From JAVJQS01 sp040218815 (GTDB taxonomy: Bacteria > Bacteroidota > Bacteroidia > Flavobacteriales_E > Vicingaceae): a stretch of 64,000 nucleotides of DNA. Under the pieces are notes generated by a model. The model was given only the letters and a program-made list of their open reading frames with translations. It was not told the DNA's origin and did not search any database. The first letter of the stretch is position 1, and each line of letters opens with the position of its first letter. Of the stretch, positions 35,307 to 43,061 are shown in pieces. The DNA lies in NCBI GenBank assembly GCA_040218815.1, contig JAVJQS010000008.1:1-64000 (forward strand), read 5' to 3'. The translations under genes and the position numbers were made by a program.

Positions 35307-36182
35307 ATGGCAAATCAAGATAAAAAGAAATCGGGAATCAAAGTAAAGACATCTTATGTTTCTACCATCATTAGCATAAGCCTGGTGCTTTTTATAATGG
35401 GTCTGTTGGGAATCATTTTGTTAAATGCCAAACTAATTTCCGATCATGTAAAGGAAAATATTGGCTTCTCCCTTTACTTAAAGAATGACCTTTCTTCTAA
35501 AGAGTTGGATAATCTACAAGTATTATTAGAAGCTAAAGAGTTCACAAAACGAATAGAATATATTGATAAAGACCAAGCAGCAGAAATGTTAAGAGAAGAT
35601 TTGGGGGAAGATTTTATCGATTTTTTGGATTATAACCCTTTGATGGCAAGCATAGACTTATATCTAAAAGCTGACTATGCAGAAGAAAGCAGCATTAGTT
35701 TGATTAATTCGGAGCTAAAAAAATTACCGGCAGTAAAGCAGGTTGAATATCAAAAAGATTTGATTTCTGCTGTTAATTCAAACATTCGAAAAATTGGAAT
35801 TGTTTTGTTAGGCTTTAGTATCTTACTCTTAATTGTAGTTATAGCCCTGATCAACAACACCATCCGATTGGCCATATATTCAAAACGTTTCCTTATTAAA
35901 ACTATGCAGCTTGTTGGTGCAACAGGTGGATTCATTAGAAGACCTTTTGTGGCTAGGGGTATGTTGAATGGATTACTAAGCGGAATAATTGCCATTATTT
36001 TGCTATTAGGGGTAATGTATAGCCTTGGGAATAACATTCCAGAATTTTTTGATTTACAAAACTTTAACGTTTACTTTATTTTATTTGCAGCTGTTATCGT
36101 GTTGGGAATATTAATTTCGTGGATATCAACATCTCTTGCTGTGCGTAAATTTCTCAGAATGCAAAGCGGAGACTTATATTAA
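35307..36182 (+). CDS. ftsX: Cell-division ABC-transporter-type permease FtsX
   Basis: Inner-membrane subunit of the FtsEX complex that couples ATP hydrolysis in the cytoplasm to activation of peptidoglycan hydrolases at the division septum. The 291-residue protein has an N-terminal cytoplasmic tail, helix 1 (about 20-45), a periplasmic domain (to about 155) with the typical GFSLYLKNDLS and Asp/Glu-rich segments, then three C-terminal helices (about 160-185, 215-240, 255-275) and RKFLRMQSGDLY. FtsE is not in the window, as is usual in Bacteroidota. The 14-mer ATAATTTTAACCCC upstream (35284-35297) recurs before gcvH. Confidence 0.92.
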   Translation: MANQDKKKSGIKVKTSYVSTIISISLVLFIMGLLGIILLNAKLISDHVKENIGFSLYLKNDLSSKELDNLQVLLEAKEFTKRIEYIDKDQAAEMLREDLGEDFIDFLDYNPLMASIDLYLKADYAEESSISLINSELKKLPAVKQVEYQKDLISAVNSNIRKIGIVLLGFSILLLIVVIALINNTIRLAIYSKRFLIKTMQLVGATGGFIRRPFVARGMLNGLLSGIIAIILLLGVMYSLGNNIPEFFDLQNFNVYFILFAAVIVLGILISWISTSLAVRKFLRMQSGDLY

Positions 36183-36187
36183 ACATC

Positions 36188-36454
36188 ATGAATGAAAAAC
36201 CAAAAAGAGAACTGGCCTTCGGTAAAGAAAATTATCAGTTATTTATTGCTGCAGTAGTTGTTGTAATAATTGGCTACTTGCTAATGGTTGGCGGAGGGTC
36301 TGATGACCCAAACGTTTTCAATAAAGAAGAGATATTTTCATTTAGAAGAATAACTCTTGCGCCAATAGTTGTGCTTATTGGTTTGGGATTGGGTTTCTAT
36401 TCCATTTTAAAAACTCCAAAAGACCAAGCAAAAGAAAATAAGCCTGAAGCATAG
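36188..36454 (+). CDS. DUF3098 family small membrane protein
   Basis: Protein of 88 residues: a basic N-terminus with ELAFGKENYQLF, helix 1 (about 16-34), a polar loop GGGSDDPNVFNKEEIFSFRRITLAP that is the DUF3098 signature, helix 2 (about 57-76), and a charged tail. Function unknown; the gene is conserved downstream of ftsX in Bacteroidota. It lies 5 bases after ftsX and 12 before truB. Confidence 0.88.
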   Translation: MNEKPKRELAFGKENYQLFIAAVVVVIIGYLLMVGGGSDDPNVFNKEEIFSFRRITLAPIVVLIGLGLGFYSILKTPKDQAKENKPEA

Positions 36455-36466
36455 CCCCTTAATTTC

Positions 36467-37150
36467 ATGCGTGATTTTATTGCAGGTGAGTTGGTTTTAG
36501 TTGATAAGCCGCTTCAGTGGACCTCCTTTGATGTAGTAAATAAATTAAGATATATTCTTAAAAAATCCACAGGAGTAAAAAGCTTGAAAGTTGGTCATGC
36601 TGGAACCCTAGACCCACTTGCTTCTGGCTTGCTAATTATTTGCACCGGTAAAAAAACTAAAACTATTGATTCTATTCAAGGGCAAGAAAAGGAGTATACT
36701 GGATGCATCCAACTAGGAGGAACAACTCCATCATACGATTTAGAAACAGAAGTAGAAAATCACAAGCCAGTAGATCATATAACTACTGAACTTATCCTGC
36801 AAGAAGCACAAAGTTTTTTAGGAGAACAAGAACAATTGCCACCAATTTTTTCTGCTAAAAAAATTGATGGAACGCGAGCTTATTTGAAGGCACGAAAAGG
36901 GGAAATCCCGAAAATGAAAACGAGACACATCAACATACACTCCTTTGAGGTAGAAGAAATTAAGCTGCCAGAAGTTTATTTTAAAATTAAATGCTCAACG
37001 GGGACATATATTCGATCTATAGCAAATGACTTTGGGCGTAAACTAGGTGTAGGAGGCTATTTAAAAAGCTTGAGAAGAACCAAGATTGGGGAATATTCAG
37101 TTGAAAGTGCCATAAAGGTTGAAGAGTTTTCTGCATTTGCAGAAAACTAA
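36467..37150 (+). CDS. truB: tRNA pseudouridine(55) synthase TruB
   Basis: Makes pseudouridine 55 in the T loop of tRNAs. The 227-residue protein has the TruB catalytic motif HAGTLDPLASG with D49, then YTGCIQLGGTTPSYDLETEVE, the LPPIFSAKKIDGTRAY loop and CSTGTYIRSIANDFG, all diagnostic. It is the short form without a C-terminal PUA domain, as usual in Bacteroidota. It is 12 bases after the DUF3098 gene, so probably part of the ftsX unit. A separate promoter follows before queA. Confidence 0.95.
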   Translation: MRDFIAGELVLVDKPLQWTSFDVVNKLRYILKKSTGVKSLKVGHAGTLDPLASGLLIICTGKKTKTIDSIQGQEKEYTGCIQLGGTTPSYDLETEVENHKPVDHITTELILQEAQSFLGEQEQLPPIFSAKKIDGTRAYLKARKGEIPKMKTRHINIHSFEVEEIKLPEVYFKIKCSTGTYIRSIANDFGRKLGVGGYLKSLRRTKIGEYSVESAIKVEEFSAFAEN

Positions 37151-37179
37151 TTGCGCTTACCTCATTTTTATTAACTTTG
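37150..37179 (+). promoter_or_regulatory. queA: Promoter upstream of queA (ATTG-N18-TAACTTTG)
   Basis: TAACTTTG at 37172-37179 fits the -7 consensus and ATTG at 37150-37153 is a partial -33 element 18 bases upstream. The start codon follows about 50 bases later. Confidence 0.5.
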
Positions 37180-37231
37180 CAACTTATTTTTTCTGAATTA
37201 ATTTACACTAATTTACTATACTGTAATGGGA

Positions 37232-38278
37232 ATGAAACTATCGAAGTTCAAATTTGAATTACCGGAAGAGTTACTAGCAGAATATCCTGCTGAAAACCGA
37301 GACGAATCCCGCCTTATGGTTATCAATCGTAAAAAGGGATCTATAGAGCATAGAATGTTTAAAGACATTATGGACTACCTTGATGAGGGCGATGTAATGG
37401 TAATGAATGACACAAAAGTTTTTCCTGCTCGATTATATGGTAACAAAGAAAAAACTGGGGCTAAAATTGAAGTTTTTTTGTTGCGTGAATTGAATCGTGA
37501 AAATTTATTATGGGATGTATTAGTTGATCCAGCTAGAAAAATTAGAATTGGTAATAAGCTTTATTTTGGAGACGACGATTTAGTTGCAGAGGTAATAGAT
37601 AATACAACTTCAAGAGGTAGAACATTGCGTTTTTTATTTGATGGCACCCATGAAGAATTTAAAGCTATTATAGAGAAATTAGGAGAAACTCCAATTCCTA
37701 AATACATCAAAAGAGAAGTTGAGCCTGAAGATGAAGAGCGTTATCAAACGGTATATGCTGCTAATGAGGGAGCGGTTGCAGCGCCAACAGCTGGCTTACA
37801 TTTTAGCAAGCAGCTGATGAAACGATGCGAAATAAAAGGCGTTGAGTTTGCTCCAATAACCTTGCATGTTGGTTTAGGTACCTTTAGACCCGTTGAGGTT
37901 GAAGACTTAACTAAGCATAAAATGGATTCGGAAGAAATTCAAATTCCAGCTAAAACGGCTAAAATTGTAAATGAAGCCAAGAAAAACAAAAAGAAAATAT
38001 TAGCTGTAGGCACTACAAGCATGAGAAGTTTAGAAACTTCGGTTTCTACTGATGGTTATTTAAAGCCTTACAAAGGATGGACTAATAAGTTTATTTTTCC
38101 TTCCTATGAGTTTAGCATTGCTGACATGATGGTGACTAACTTTCATATGCCTGAATCTACCTTGTTAATGATGACTGCAGCATTTGGAGGTTATGATTTG
38201 ATTATGGAAGCCTATAAAGTTGCGATTAAAGAAAAATATAGATTCTACAGCTATGGCGATGCCATGCTAATTATTTAA
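37232..38278 (+). CDS. queA: S-adenosylmethionine:tRNA ribosyltransferase-isomerase
   Basis: Converts preQ1 in tRNA to epoxyqueuosine using the ribosyl part of S-adenosylmethionine. I start at the second ATG (37232, giving MKLSKF, 348 residues) because the family begins this way; an ATG two codons upstream (37226) is also possible. Signatures: ENRDESRLMV, NDTKVFPARLYG, GAVAAPTAGLHF, HVGLGTFRPVE, GTTSMRSLE, and the C-terminal TNFHMPESTLLMM. Length is normal. It has its own promoter and is followed one base later by ispD. Confidence 0.95.
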   Translation: MKLSKFKFELPEELLAEYPAENRDESRLMVINRKKGSIEHRMFKDIMDYLDEGDVMVMNDTKVFPARLYGNKEKTGAKIEVFLLRELNRENLLWDVLVDPARKIRIGNKLYFGDDDLVAEVIDNTTSRGRTLRFLFDGTHEEFKAIIEKLGETPIPKYIKREVEPEDEERYQTVYAANEGAVAAPTAGLHFSKQLMKRCEIKGVEFAPITLHVGLGTFRPVEVEDLTKHKMDSEEIQIPAKTAKIVNEAKKNKKKILAVGTTSMRSLETSVSTDGYLKPYKGWTNKFIFPSYEFSIADMMVTNFHMPESTLLMMTAAFGGYDLIMEAYKVAIKEKYRFYSYGDAMLII

Positions 38279-38279
38279 C

Positions 38280-38939
38280 TTGGAACAAGTTGTAATCATA
38301 GTTGCCGGAGGGAAAGGCTTGAGAATGGGAAGTCAAACACCCAAGCAATTCCTCGAGATTAATGGCAAAGCCATTATCATTCACACTATAGAAAAATTTA
38401 AACAAGCCTTGCCATCTGCAAGGCTTGTTTTGGTATTACCAAAAAATGAGCTACCACGTTGGCAAAGCTTAGCTGATAAACACAAAATATCAGGAGTTAG
38501 TTGTGTAGCTGGTGGCAAAACACGTTTTGATTCAGTAAAAGCTGGACTTACAGAAGTGAAGTGTTCAAGTCTTGTAGCTATTCATGATGCTGTTAGACCA
38601 TTTGTTAGTATTGAAACCATAAAAGACTGCATGCGTGTCGCAGAAAAAAATGGCGCAGCTATTCCTGTAATCAACCTAAATGATTCAATTCGAAAAGTAA
38701 CTAATGATGGTTCATTTGCGGTTGATAGGTCGGAATATAAATTAGTCCAAACTCCACAATGCTTTAAAAGTGAAATTCTTGTAAAGGCTTATGCACAAAA
38801 CTATCAACAACACTTTACAGATGATGCTTCTGTTGTTGAATCAATTGGCCAGAAAGTAAGGTTAACTGTGGGAAATCATGAGAACATTAAGCTTACCAAC
38901 CCTGCTGACTTAAAGTGGGCTAACAGCCTATTTTTATAA
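38280..38939 (+). CDS. ispD: 2-C-methyl-D-erythritol 4-phosphate cytidylyltransferase
   Basis: Third step of the non-mevalonate isoprenoid route, making CDP-methylerythritol. The 219-residue protein starts at TTG one base after the queA stop. It shows the nucleotide-binding loop VAGGKGLRMGSQTPKQF, AIHDAVRPFVS with the metal-binding Asp, VQTPQCFKSEIL, TDDASVVES and the C-terminal KLTNPADL. Its product supports undecaprenyl and menaquinone side-chain synthesis. Coupled to queA by position. Confidence 0.94.
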   Translation: MEQVVIIVAGGKGLRMGSQTPKQFLEINGKAIIIHTIEKFKQALPSARLVLVLPKNELPRWQSLADKHKISGVSCVAGGKTRFDSVKAGLTEVKCSSLVAIHDAVRPFVSIETIKDCMRVAEKNGAAIPVINLNDSIRKVTNDGSFAVDRSEYKLVQTPQCFKSEILVKAYAQNYQQHFTDDASVVESIGQKVRLTVGNHENIKLTNPADLKWANSLFL

Positions 38940-39053
38940 TATTCTCTTGTTTAAAACTTACCTGCTGAATCAGCTCATAGCTTGCTGAAAGCATGCTCAT
39001 GTCATATTTTAGCAATAAGTTAGTTTCCTTTATGAACTGCATTTGAAAAACAG

Positions 39054-39061
39054 TAGATTTG
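39054..39061 (+). promoter_or_regulatory. -7 box upstream of the 39080 gene (TAGATTTG)
   Basis: TAGATTTG fits TAnnTTTG and lies 18 bases before the ATG. Just upstream (38960-39000) is an imperfect stem AGCTTGCT/AGCATGCT without a U-tract. Confidence 0.45.
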
Positions 39062-39079
39062 TTTTAAATATTTATTTGC

Positions 39080-39967
39080 ATGTCAAAGCGTTTGGAAATT
39101 TTGAAAACCTATAAACTATATATAAACGGAAGCTTTCCTAGAACGGAGTCTGGCAGATATTACATCGCTAAGGGTCCAAAAGGTGAAGATTTAGGGAATT
39201 GCTGTTTAGGTTCTAGAAAAGACTTTAGAAATGCTGTAGTGGCAGCCCGAAAATCACAAGCTTCATGGGCTGAAAAATCTGCCTATAACATTGGTCAAGT
39301 AATCTATCGTATAGCTGAAAATTTAGAAAGTCGCAAAACTGAATTCTCAAGTTTGATTAGAAAGGAGGAAGGCGTATCTGAGTCTAAAGCAAACAAGACA
39401 GTCGAAATAGCAATTGACCGGTTGGTTTATTTTGCCGGTTGGTCTGATAAATACCAACAAATATTTAGCAGTGTTAACCCAGTAGCTAGCAGTCATTTTA
39501 ATTTTTCAATGGTAGAAGCCAGGGGAGTGATTGCCGCAATTTGCGATGAGAACACCCGATTTATAGGTTTAGTTTCGGCAATAGCAATGAGCCTTTGCAC
39601 AGCAAATACTATAGTTATTTTGGCTAGTGAGAATTCGCCGCTTACTGCATTGTCCTTTGCAGAAGTACTTCAGCATTCTGATGTGCCAGCCGGAGTAGTC
39701 AATATTTTAACTGGAAAGAAAGAGGAATTGGAACCACATTTTGCGTCTCACATGGATGTAAATAGCTTGTTACTGCTCGGAGATGAATTCGATACAACAA
39801 CACTTGGTGAGACTGCAGCAATAAACCTAAAACGAGTCATGCATTGGACTTTAAATAAAATTCATTCAAGCACTATTGAATCGCCATATGCATTAAAGGA
39901 TTTAATGGAAGTGAAAACAACTTGGCATCCAATTGAGCAAATAGGAGGGGCAAAAGCAGGATATTAA
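39080..39967 (+). CDS. Truncated aldehyde-dehydrogenase-like protein, probably non-catalytic
   Basis: Protein of 295 residues matching the N-terminal NAD-binding half of the aldehyde dehydrogenase superfamily (LYINGSFPRTESG, ARKSQASWAEKSAYNIGQVIYRIAE, GVIAAICDENTRFIGLVSAIAMSL, DVPAGVVNILTG). Family members are usually 450-500 residues; here the catalytic domain with the active-site Cys and the ELGGK Glu is absent, and the chain jumps to a distinct C-terminal tail (VKTTWHPIEQIGG). There is no frameshift or downstream remainder: the next gene starts one base later and is a transporter. It is therefore a compact pseudoenzyme rather than a broken gene, perhaps a partner of a full-length ALDH encoded elsewhere. 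Confidence 0.75.
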   Translation: MSKRLEILKTYKLYINGSFPRTESGRYYIAKGPKGEDLGNCCLGSRKDFRNAVVAARKSQASWAEKSAYNIGQVIYRIAENLESRKTEFSSLIRKEEGVSESKANKTVEIAIDRLVYFAGWSDKYQQIFSSVNPVASSHFNFSMVEARGVIAAICDENTRFIGLVSAIAMSLCTANTIVILASENSPLTALSFAEVLQHSDVPAGVVNILTGKKEELEPHFASHMDVNSLLLLGDEFDTTTLGETAAINLKRVMHWTLNKIHSSTIESPYALKDLMEVKTTWHPIEQIGGAKAGY

Positions 39968-39968
39968 A

Positions 39969-41741
39969 ATGATCTTAACCCCCTCCATCATTTTCATATT
40001 AATCACCATTGTCTTTTTATTATCGGCTCTTTATTTAGAATGGTTTAAACCAACAGTCACCTTCTTTATGGCTATTCTATTCTTAGTGATAGGCGGTGTT
40101 CTGACTCCTTCAGAAGCCATTCACGGCTTTGCTAACGAGCAGCTGGCAGTGATTATTATTTTACTGATTATCAGTGATATGTTTCGAAAATCATCGGTTG
40201 TAAATGTGATTTTTAATCGTTTGTTTGGAAAGCAAAAGAAGGTAAAAACCTTTAAACTCAGTATGATGTCTGTTGTGGCCTCGTTTTCGGCATTTTTTAA
40301 TAATACTCCCTTAGTAGCCATGATGATGCCATATGTAAACTCATGGTCGAAAGAGAATAAGGTTGCACCCTCTAAACTTCTTATTCCACTATCTTATGCC
40401 GCAATCTTAGGAGGTTGTGTAAGCTTAATAGGAACAAGTACCAACCTTATTGTTAATGGTTTAGCAATAGATGCAGGCTTCCCTTCTCTATCTATATTTG
40501 ATTTTGCATGGGTGGGTTTACCCATGTTGGTTATTGGAATTACTTACCTCACTATTTTTGGAAATCGACTGCTACCCCAGAAGGAACAGCAAGAAAAGTT
40601 AGAAGCCAGTCATAGTCGTGAATATTTTGTGGAGACCATTGTAAAGAGTGGGTCAAGACTAATTTCAAAATCGGTAGAATATGCAGGCTTTCGAAGTTTG
40701 AAAGGCTTATATTTAGTTGAGGTAATTCGAAAAGAAAGAAGCATAAGTCCAGTTGCACCTGAGTTTGTATTGGAGGAAGAAGACACTTTAATTTTTGCAG
40801 GAGAAACCAATTTTATTGAAGAAATTAAAGATAATGACTTGGGTTTAACCTTGCCAAAGGTGGTTGAACGTATGCTCGACAAAAAAGCAAGTATTAATGA
40901 AGTAGTTGTTTCCTTCAACTCTTCTTTGATCGGCAAAAAAGTCAAGGAAACAGACTTTAGGGCTCGATTTGATGCGGCCATTTTTGCTATCCATCGCAAT
41001 GGGGAGCGATTGAGTGGAAAAATTGGGGAAATGGAACTGAAAGCAGGTGATGTCTTATTAATTTTCAGTGGGAATGATTTTATGAGTCGAAGTAAGAGCA
41101 ATCAAGTTTTTTATGTGTTAACACACACTGAAAAGCCTGAAGAAATTAATGTGTTAAAAGTTGGAGCAGTTTTTGGCGCACTGTTGCTTGCCATTATTGT
41201 TTCAGCCACCACTTCTATATCTCTTTTGATATGTCTCTCATGTGTGATGCTATTAGGAATATTTTTGAATATTATGCCTTTAAATGAAATTAGAAAAGGC
41301 TTAGATTTCGATTTAATCGTATTAATTGCTTTTGGTTTGGGTTTAGGAAAGGCCATGATTAATTCTGGTGCATCAATATATTTAGCAGACTTGTTCACGC
41401 AATTCAATGGCTTACTTGGTCCAAGCTTTTTTCTAATGCTCATTTTTATCATCACCAATTTATTGGCAGCTTATATTACAAATAAAGCTGCTGTAGCTAT
41501 TTTATTTCCTATTTCAGTTGCATTAGCTGTGGAGCTACATTTAGACCCAACACCATTTATATTAATAGTTTCTTTTGGTGCTGCCGCCAACTTTATAACA
41601 CCTATAGGTTATCAAACTAATTTGATGGTTTATGGTAGTGGGGGATATTCCTTTAAAGACTTCATGAAAATTGGTTGGCCCCTCACCTTAATTTATATGG
41701 TGGTTAGTGCGTTGATTCTCACTTGGCAATATCAGCTTTAG
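39969..41741 (+). CDS. DASS/SLC13-type anion transporter with RCK_C domains
   Basis: Inner-membrane transporter of 590 residues in the divalent anion:Na+ symporter/ArsB-NhaD superfamily (sulfate, dicarboxylate or citrate type). Two bundles of helices (about 1-200 and 395-590) carry the signatures ASFSAFFNNTPLVAMMMPY and LIGTSTNLIVNG in the first, and NKAAVAILFPISVAL and FITPIGYQTNLMV in the second. Between them are two TrkA/RCK_C-like domains (about 205-290 and 300-370; EEDTLIFAG, KAGDVLLIFSG), typical of the SLC13 group with regulatory insertions. The substrate cannot be told from sequence. It begins one base after the truncated ALDH gene. Confidence 0.85.
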   Translation: MILTPSIIFILITIVFLLSALYLEWFKPTVTFFMAILFLVIGGVLTPSEAIHGFANEQLAVIIILLIISDMFRKSSVVNVIFNRLFGKQKKVKTFKLSMMSVVASFSAFFNNTPLVAMMMPYVNSWSKENKVAPSKLLIPLSYAAILGGCVSLIGTSTNLIVNGLAIDAGFPSLSIFDFAWVGLPMLVIGITYLTIFGNRLLPQKEQQEKLEASHSREYFVETIVKSGSRLISKSVEYAGFRSLKGLYLVEVIRKERSISPVAPEFVLEEEDTLIFAGETNFIEEIKDNDLGLTLPKVVERMLDKKASINEVVVSFNSSLIGKKVKETDFRARFDAAIFAIHRNGERLSGKIGEMELKAGDVLLIFSGNDFMSRSKSNQVFYVLTHTEKPEEINVLKVGAVFGALLLAIIVSATTSISLLICLSCVMLLGIFLNIMPLNEIRKGLDFDLIVLIAFGLGLGKAMINSGASIYLADLFTQFNGLLGPSFFLMLIFIITNLLAAYITNKAAVAILFPISVALAVELHLDPTPFILIVSFGAAANFITPIGYQTNLMVYGSGGYSFKDFMKIGWPLTLIYMVVSALILTWQYQL

Positions 41742-41768
41742 CATAATCACCTTAATTAATTGTACGAC

Positions 41769-42287
41769 TTAATCTAAAACATCATCGACTTTTAAATTAG
41801 TAGCGCTTTCAAAAAAATGGTGTAGAATTTGAAGTTGTTCTTTCCCAATTTTTTTACCCGCAGCTGAACCAAAATAAATTCCAACTATCAGCAGCAAACC
41901 AACAGGGACCAACCAAATTATTTCTATAGGTTTATCCAAAGAGTATCGCGTTAAGCCTACCATTAAGACTATAAGGGTGCTAAAGCCTATAATACTGTAA
42001 AAAAAGATGAACATTGTCCATACGGATGGTTTCGGACCGTAAAGTCCTCTTACCGTTGTTTTAGACCCTTCCTGTTCCATGCTAATACTCAATTGAGGCG
42101 ACCAAAAATGCTGTAGTTTTTTACTGATTTTTATTACTGCATACCCATACGAAACGCTACCATAACAGGGGTGGGTTTGCCTTTTTATTGCGCGTTTTAA
42201 TAATTCTTCAAGCGCCTCAATACTTAAGTCTGTGCTAATTAGAAATCGTGGTCGAATTACTAATGGAGGATCTTTATCTAAGTTCAT
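41769..42287 (-). CDS. Two-helix membrane protein, function unknown
   Basis: Protein of 172 residues: a soluble N-terminal part of about 90 residues (RPRFLISTDLSIEALEELL, SYGYAVIKI, GSKTTVRGLYGP), then two transmembrane helices (about 92-112 and 120-143) and an acidic C-terminal tail. I do not recognise the family. Its start overlaps the cobB stop by 4 bases (ATGA), so it is translationally coupled to the sirtuin. It is convergent with the DASS transporter gene, 27 bases apart. Confidence 0.6.
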   Translation of the reverse strand: MNLDKDPPLVIRPRFLISTDLSIEALEELLKRAIKRQTHPCYGSVSYGYAVIKISKKLQHFWSPQLSISMEQEGSKTTVRGLYGPKPSVWTMFIFFYSIIGFSTLIVLMVGLTRYSLDKPIEIIWLVPVGLLLIVGIYFGSAAGKKIGKEQLQILHHFFESATNLKVDDVLD

Positions 42288-42991
42288 GAATTAAGCTTAT
42301 TTTTTAATATCTTCATTCCGTCTTCAGCAGTAGTTTTTAATATAGTCCAATTGTTAGGAACTAAATCAGAAGATATGTTCGGGTCAATGATAAAACAGTC
42401 ACAATTAGGAGGAACGTAATTTATAATTCCTGCAGCAGGATATACATTTAGTGAGGTTCCAATAACTATAAAAATAGCTGCTTTAGTTGCTAATTCGTAG
42501 GCCTTTGGAATCATAGGAACCTCTTCGCCAAACCAAACCACATGTGGTCTTAATTGATACCCTCTTTCACAAGTATCACCCAATGCAATACTCTCTTTTT
42601 CCCATTCATATACTAATTCTGGATACCTTTCGCTCTGGACTTTTTTAAGCTCCCCATGCAAGTGCATTACCTTGCTTGAACCAGCCCGTTCATGCAAATC
42701 ATCAATGTTTTGAGTAATTACTGATACTCTATAGTTGCTTTCAAGTGCTGCAACCAGTTTATGCGCTTTATTTGGTTTTGCAGTCATTAGCTGTTTTCTA
42801 CGCATGTTGTAAAAGCGAAGGACCAGCTCTGGATCACGTTGCCACGCTTCAGGAGTAGCTACATCGGTTACTTTGTGGTTTTCCCATAGGCCGCCGTTGT
42901 CTCTAAAAGTTTTTAGTCCACTTTCTGCGCTCATTCCTGCTCCACTAAAAACTACTAAATGAGGCTTTTCTATATTCTTTTTTTGATCCAT
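42284..42991 (-). CDS. cobB: NAD-dependent protein deacylase (sirtuin, CobB-like)
   Basis: Removes acyl groups from protein lysines using NAD. The 235-residue protein has GAGMSAESG (17-25), FRDNGGLW, the acyl-specificity pair Y61-x2-R64 (YNMRR) that marks class III desuccinylase-type sirtuins, QNIDDLHERAG (from 94), the catalytic H112 (LHGE), LRPHVVWFGEE and IGTSLNVYPA. The small domain between H112 and LRPHVV contains only one Cys, so the four-Cys zinc site of most sirtuins is missing. It is divergent from maeB across a 70-bp gap and overlaps the downstream membrane protein gene by 4 bases. Confidence 0.93.
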   Translation of the reverse strand: MDQKKNIEKPHLVVFSGAGMSAESGLKTFRDNGGLWENHKVTDVATPEAWQRDPELVLRFYNMRRKQLMTAKPNKAHKLVAALESNYRVSVITQNIDDLHERAGSSKVMHLHGELKKVQSERYPELVYEWEKESIALGDTCERGYQLRPHVVWFGEEVPMIPKAYELATKAAIFIVIGTSLNVYPAAGIINYVPPNCDCFIIDPNISSDLVPNNWTILKTTAEDGMKILKNKLNS

Positions 42992-43061
42992 TTAATAAAC
43001 TATTTCAGTTTCAATAAGCATGGCTTAATGCTTACTTTTATCAGCCCGTAAATTATAAAAT

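Noticed and set aside
39080..39967. Frameshifted or broken aldehyde dehydrogenase
   Set aside because: The frame is intact, it has its own tail and -7 box, and no remainder of an ALDH follows; a natural short form is more likely.
40610..41101. 163-codon open frame antisense to the DASS transporter gene
   Set aside because: It lies fully inside a clear transporter gene and encodes Ser/Lys/Ile-rich sequence with no domain, typical of a shadow frame in AT-rich DNA.
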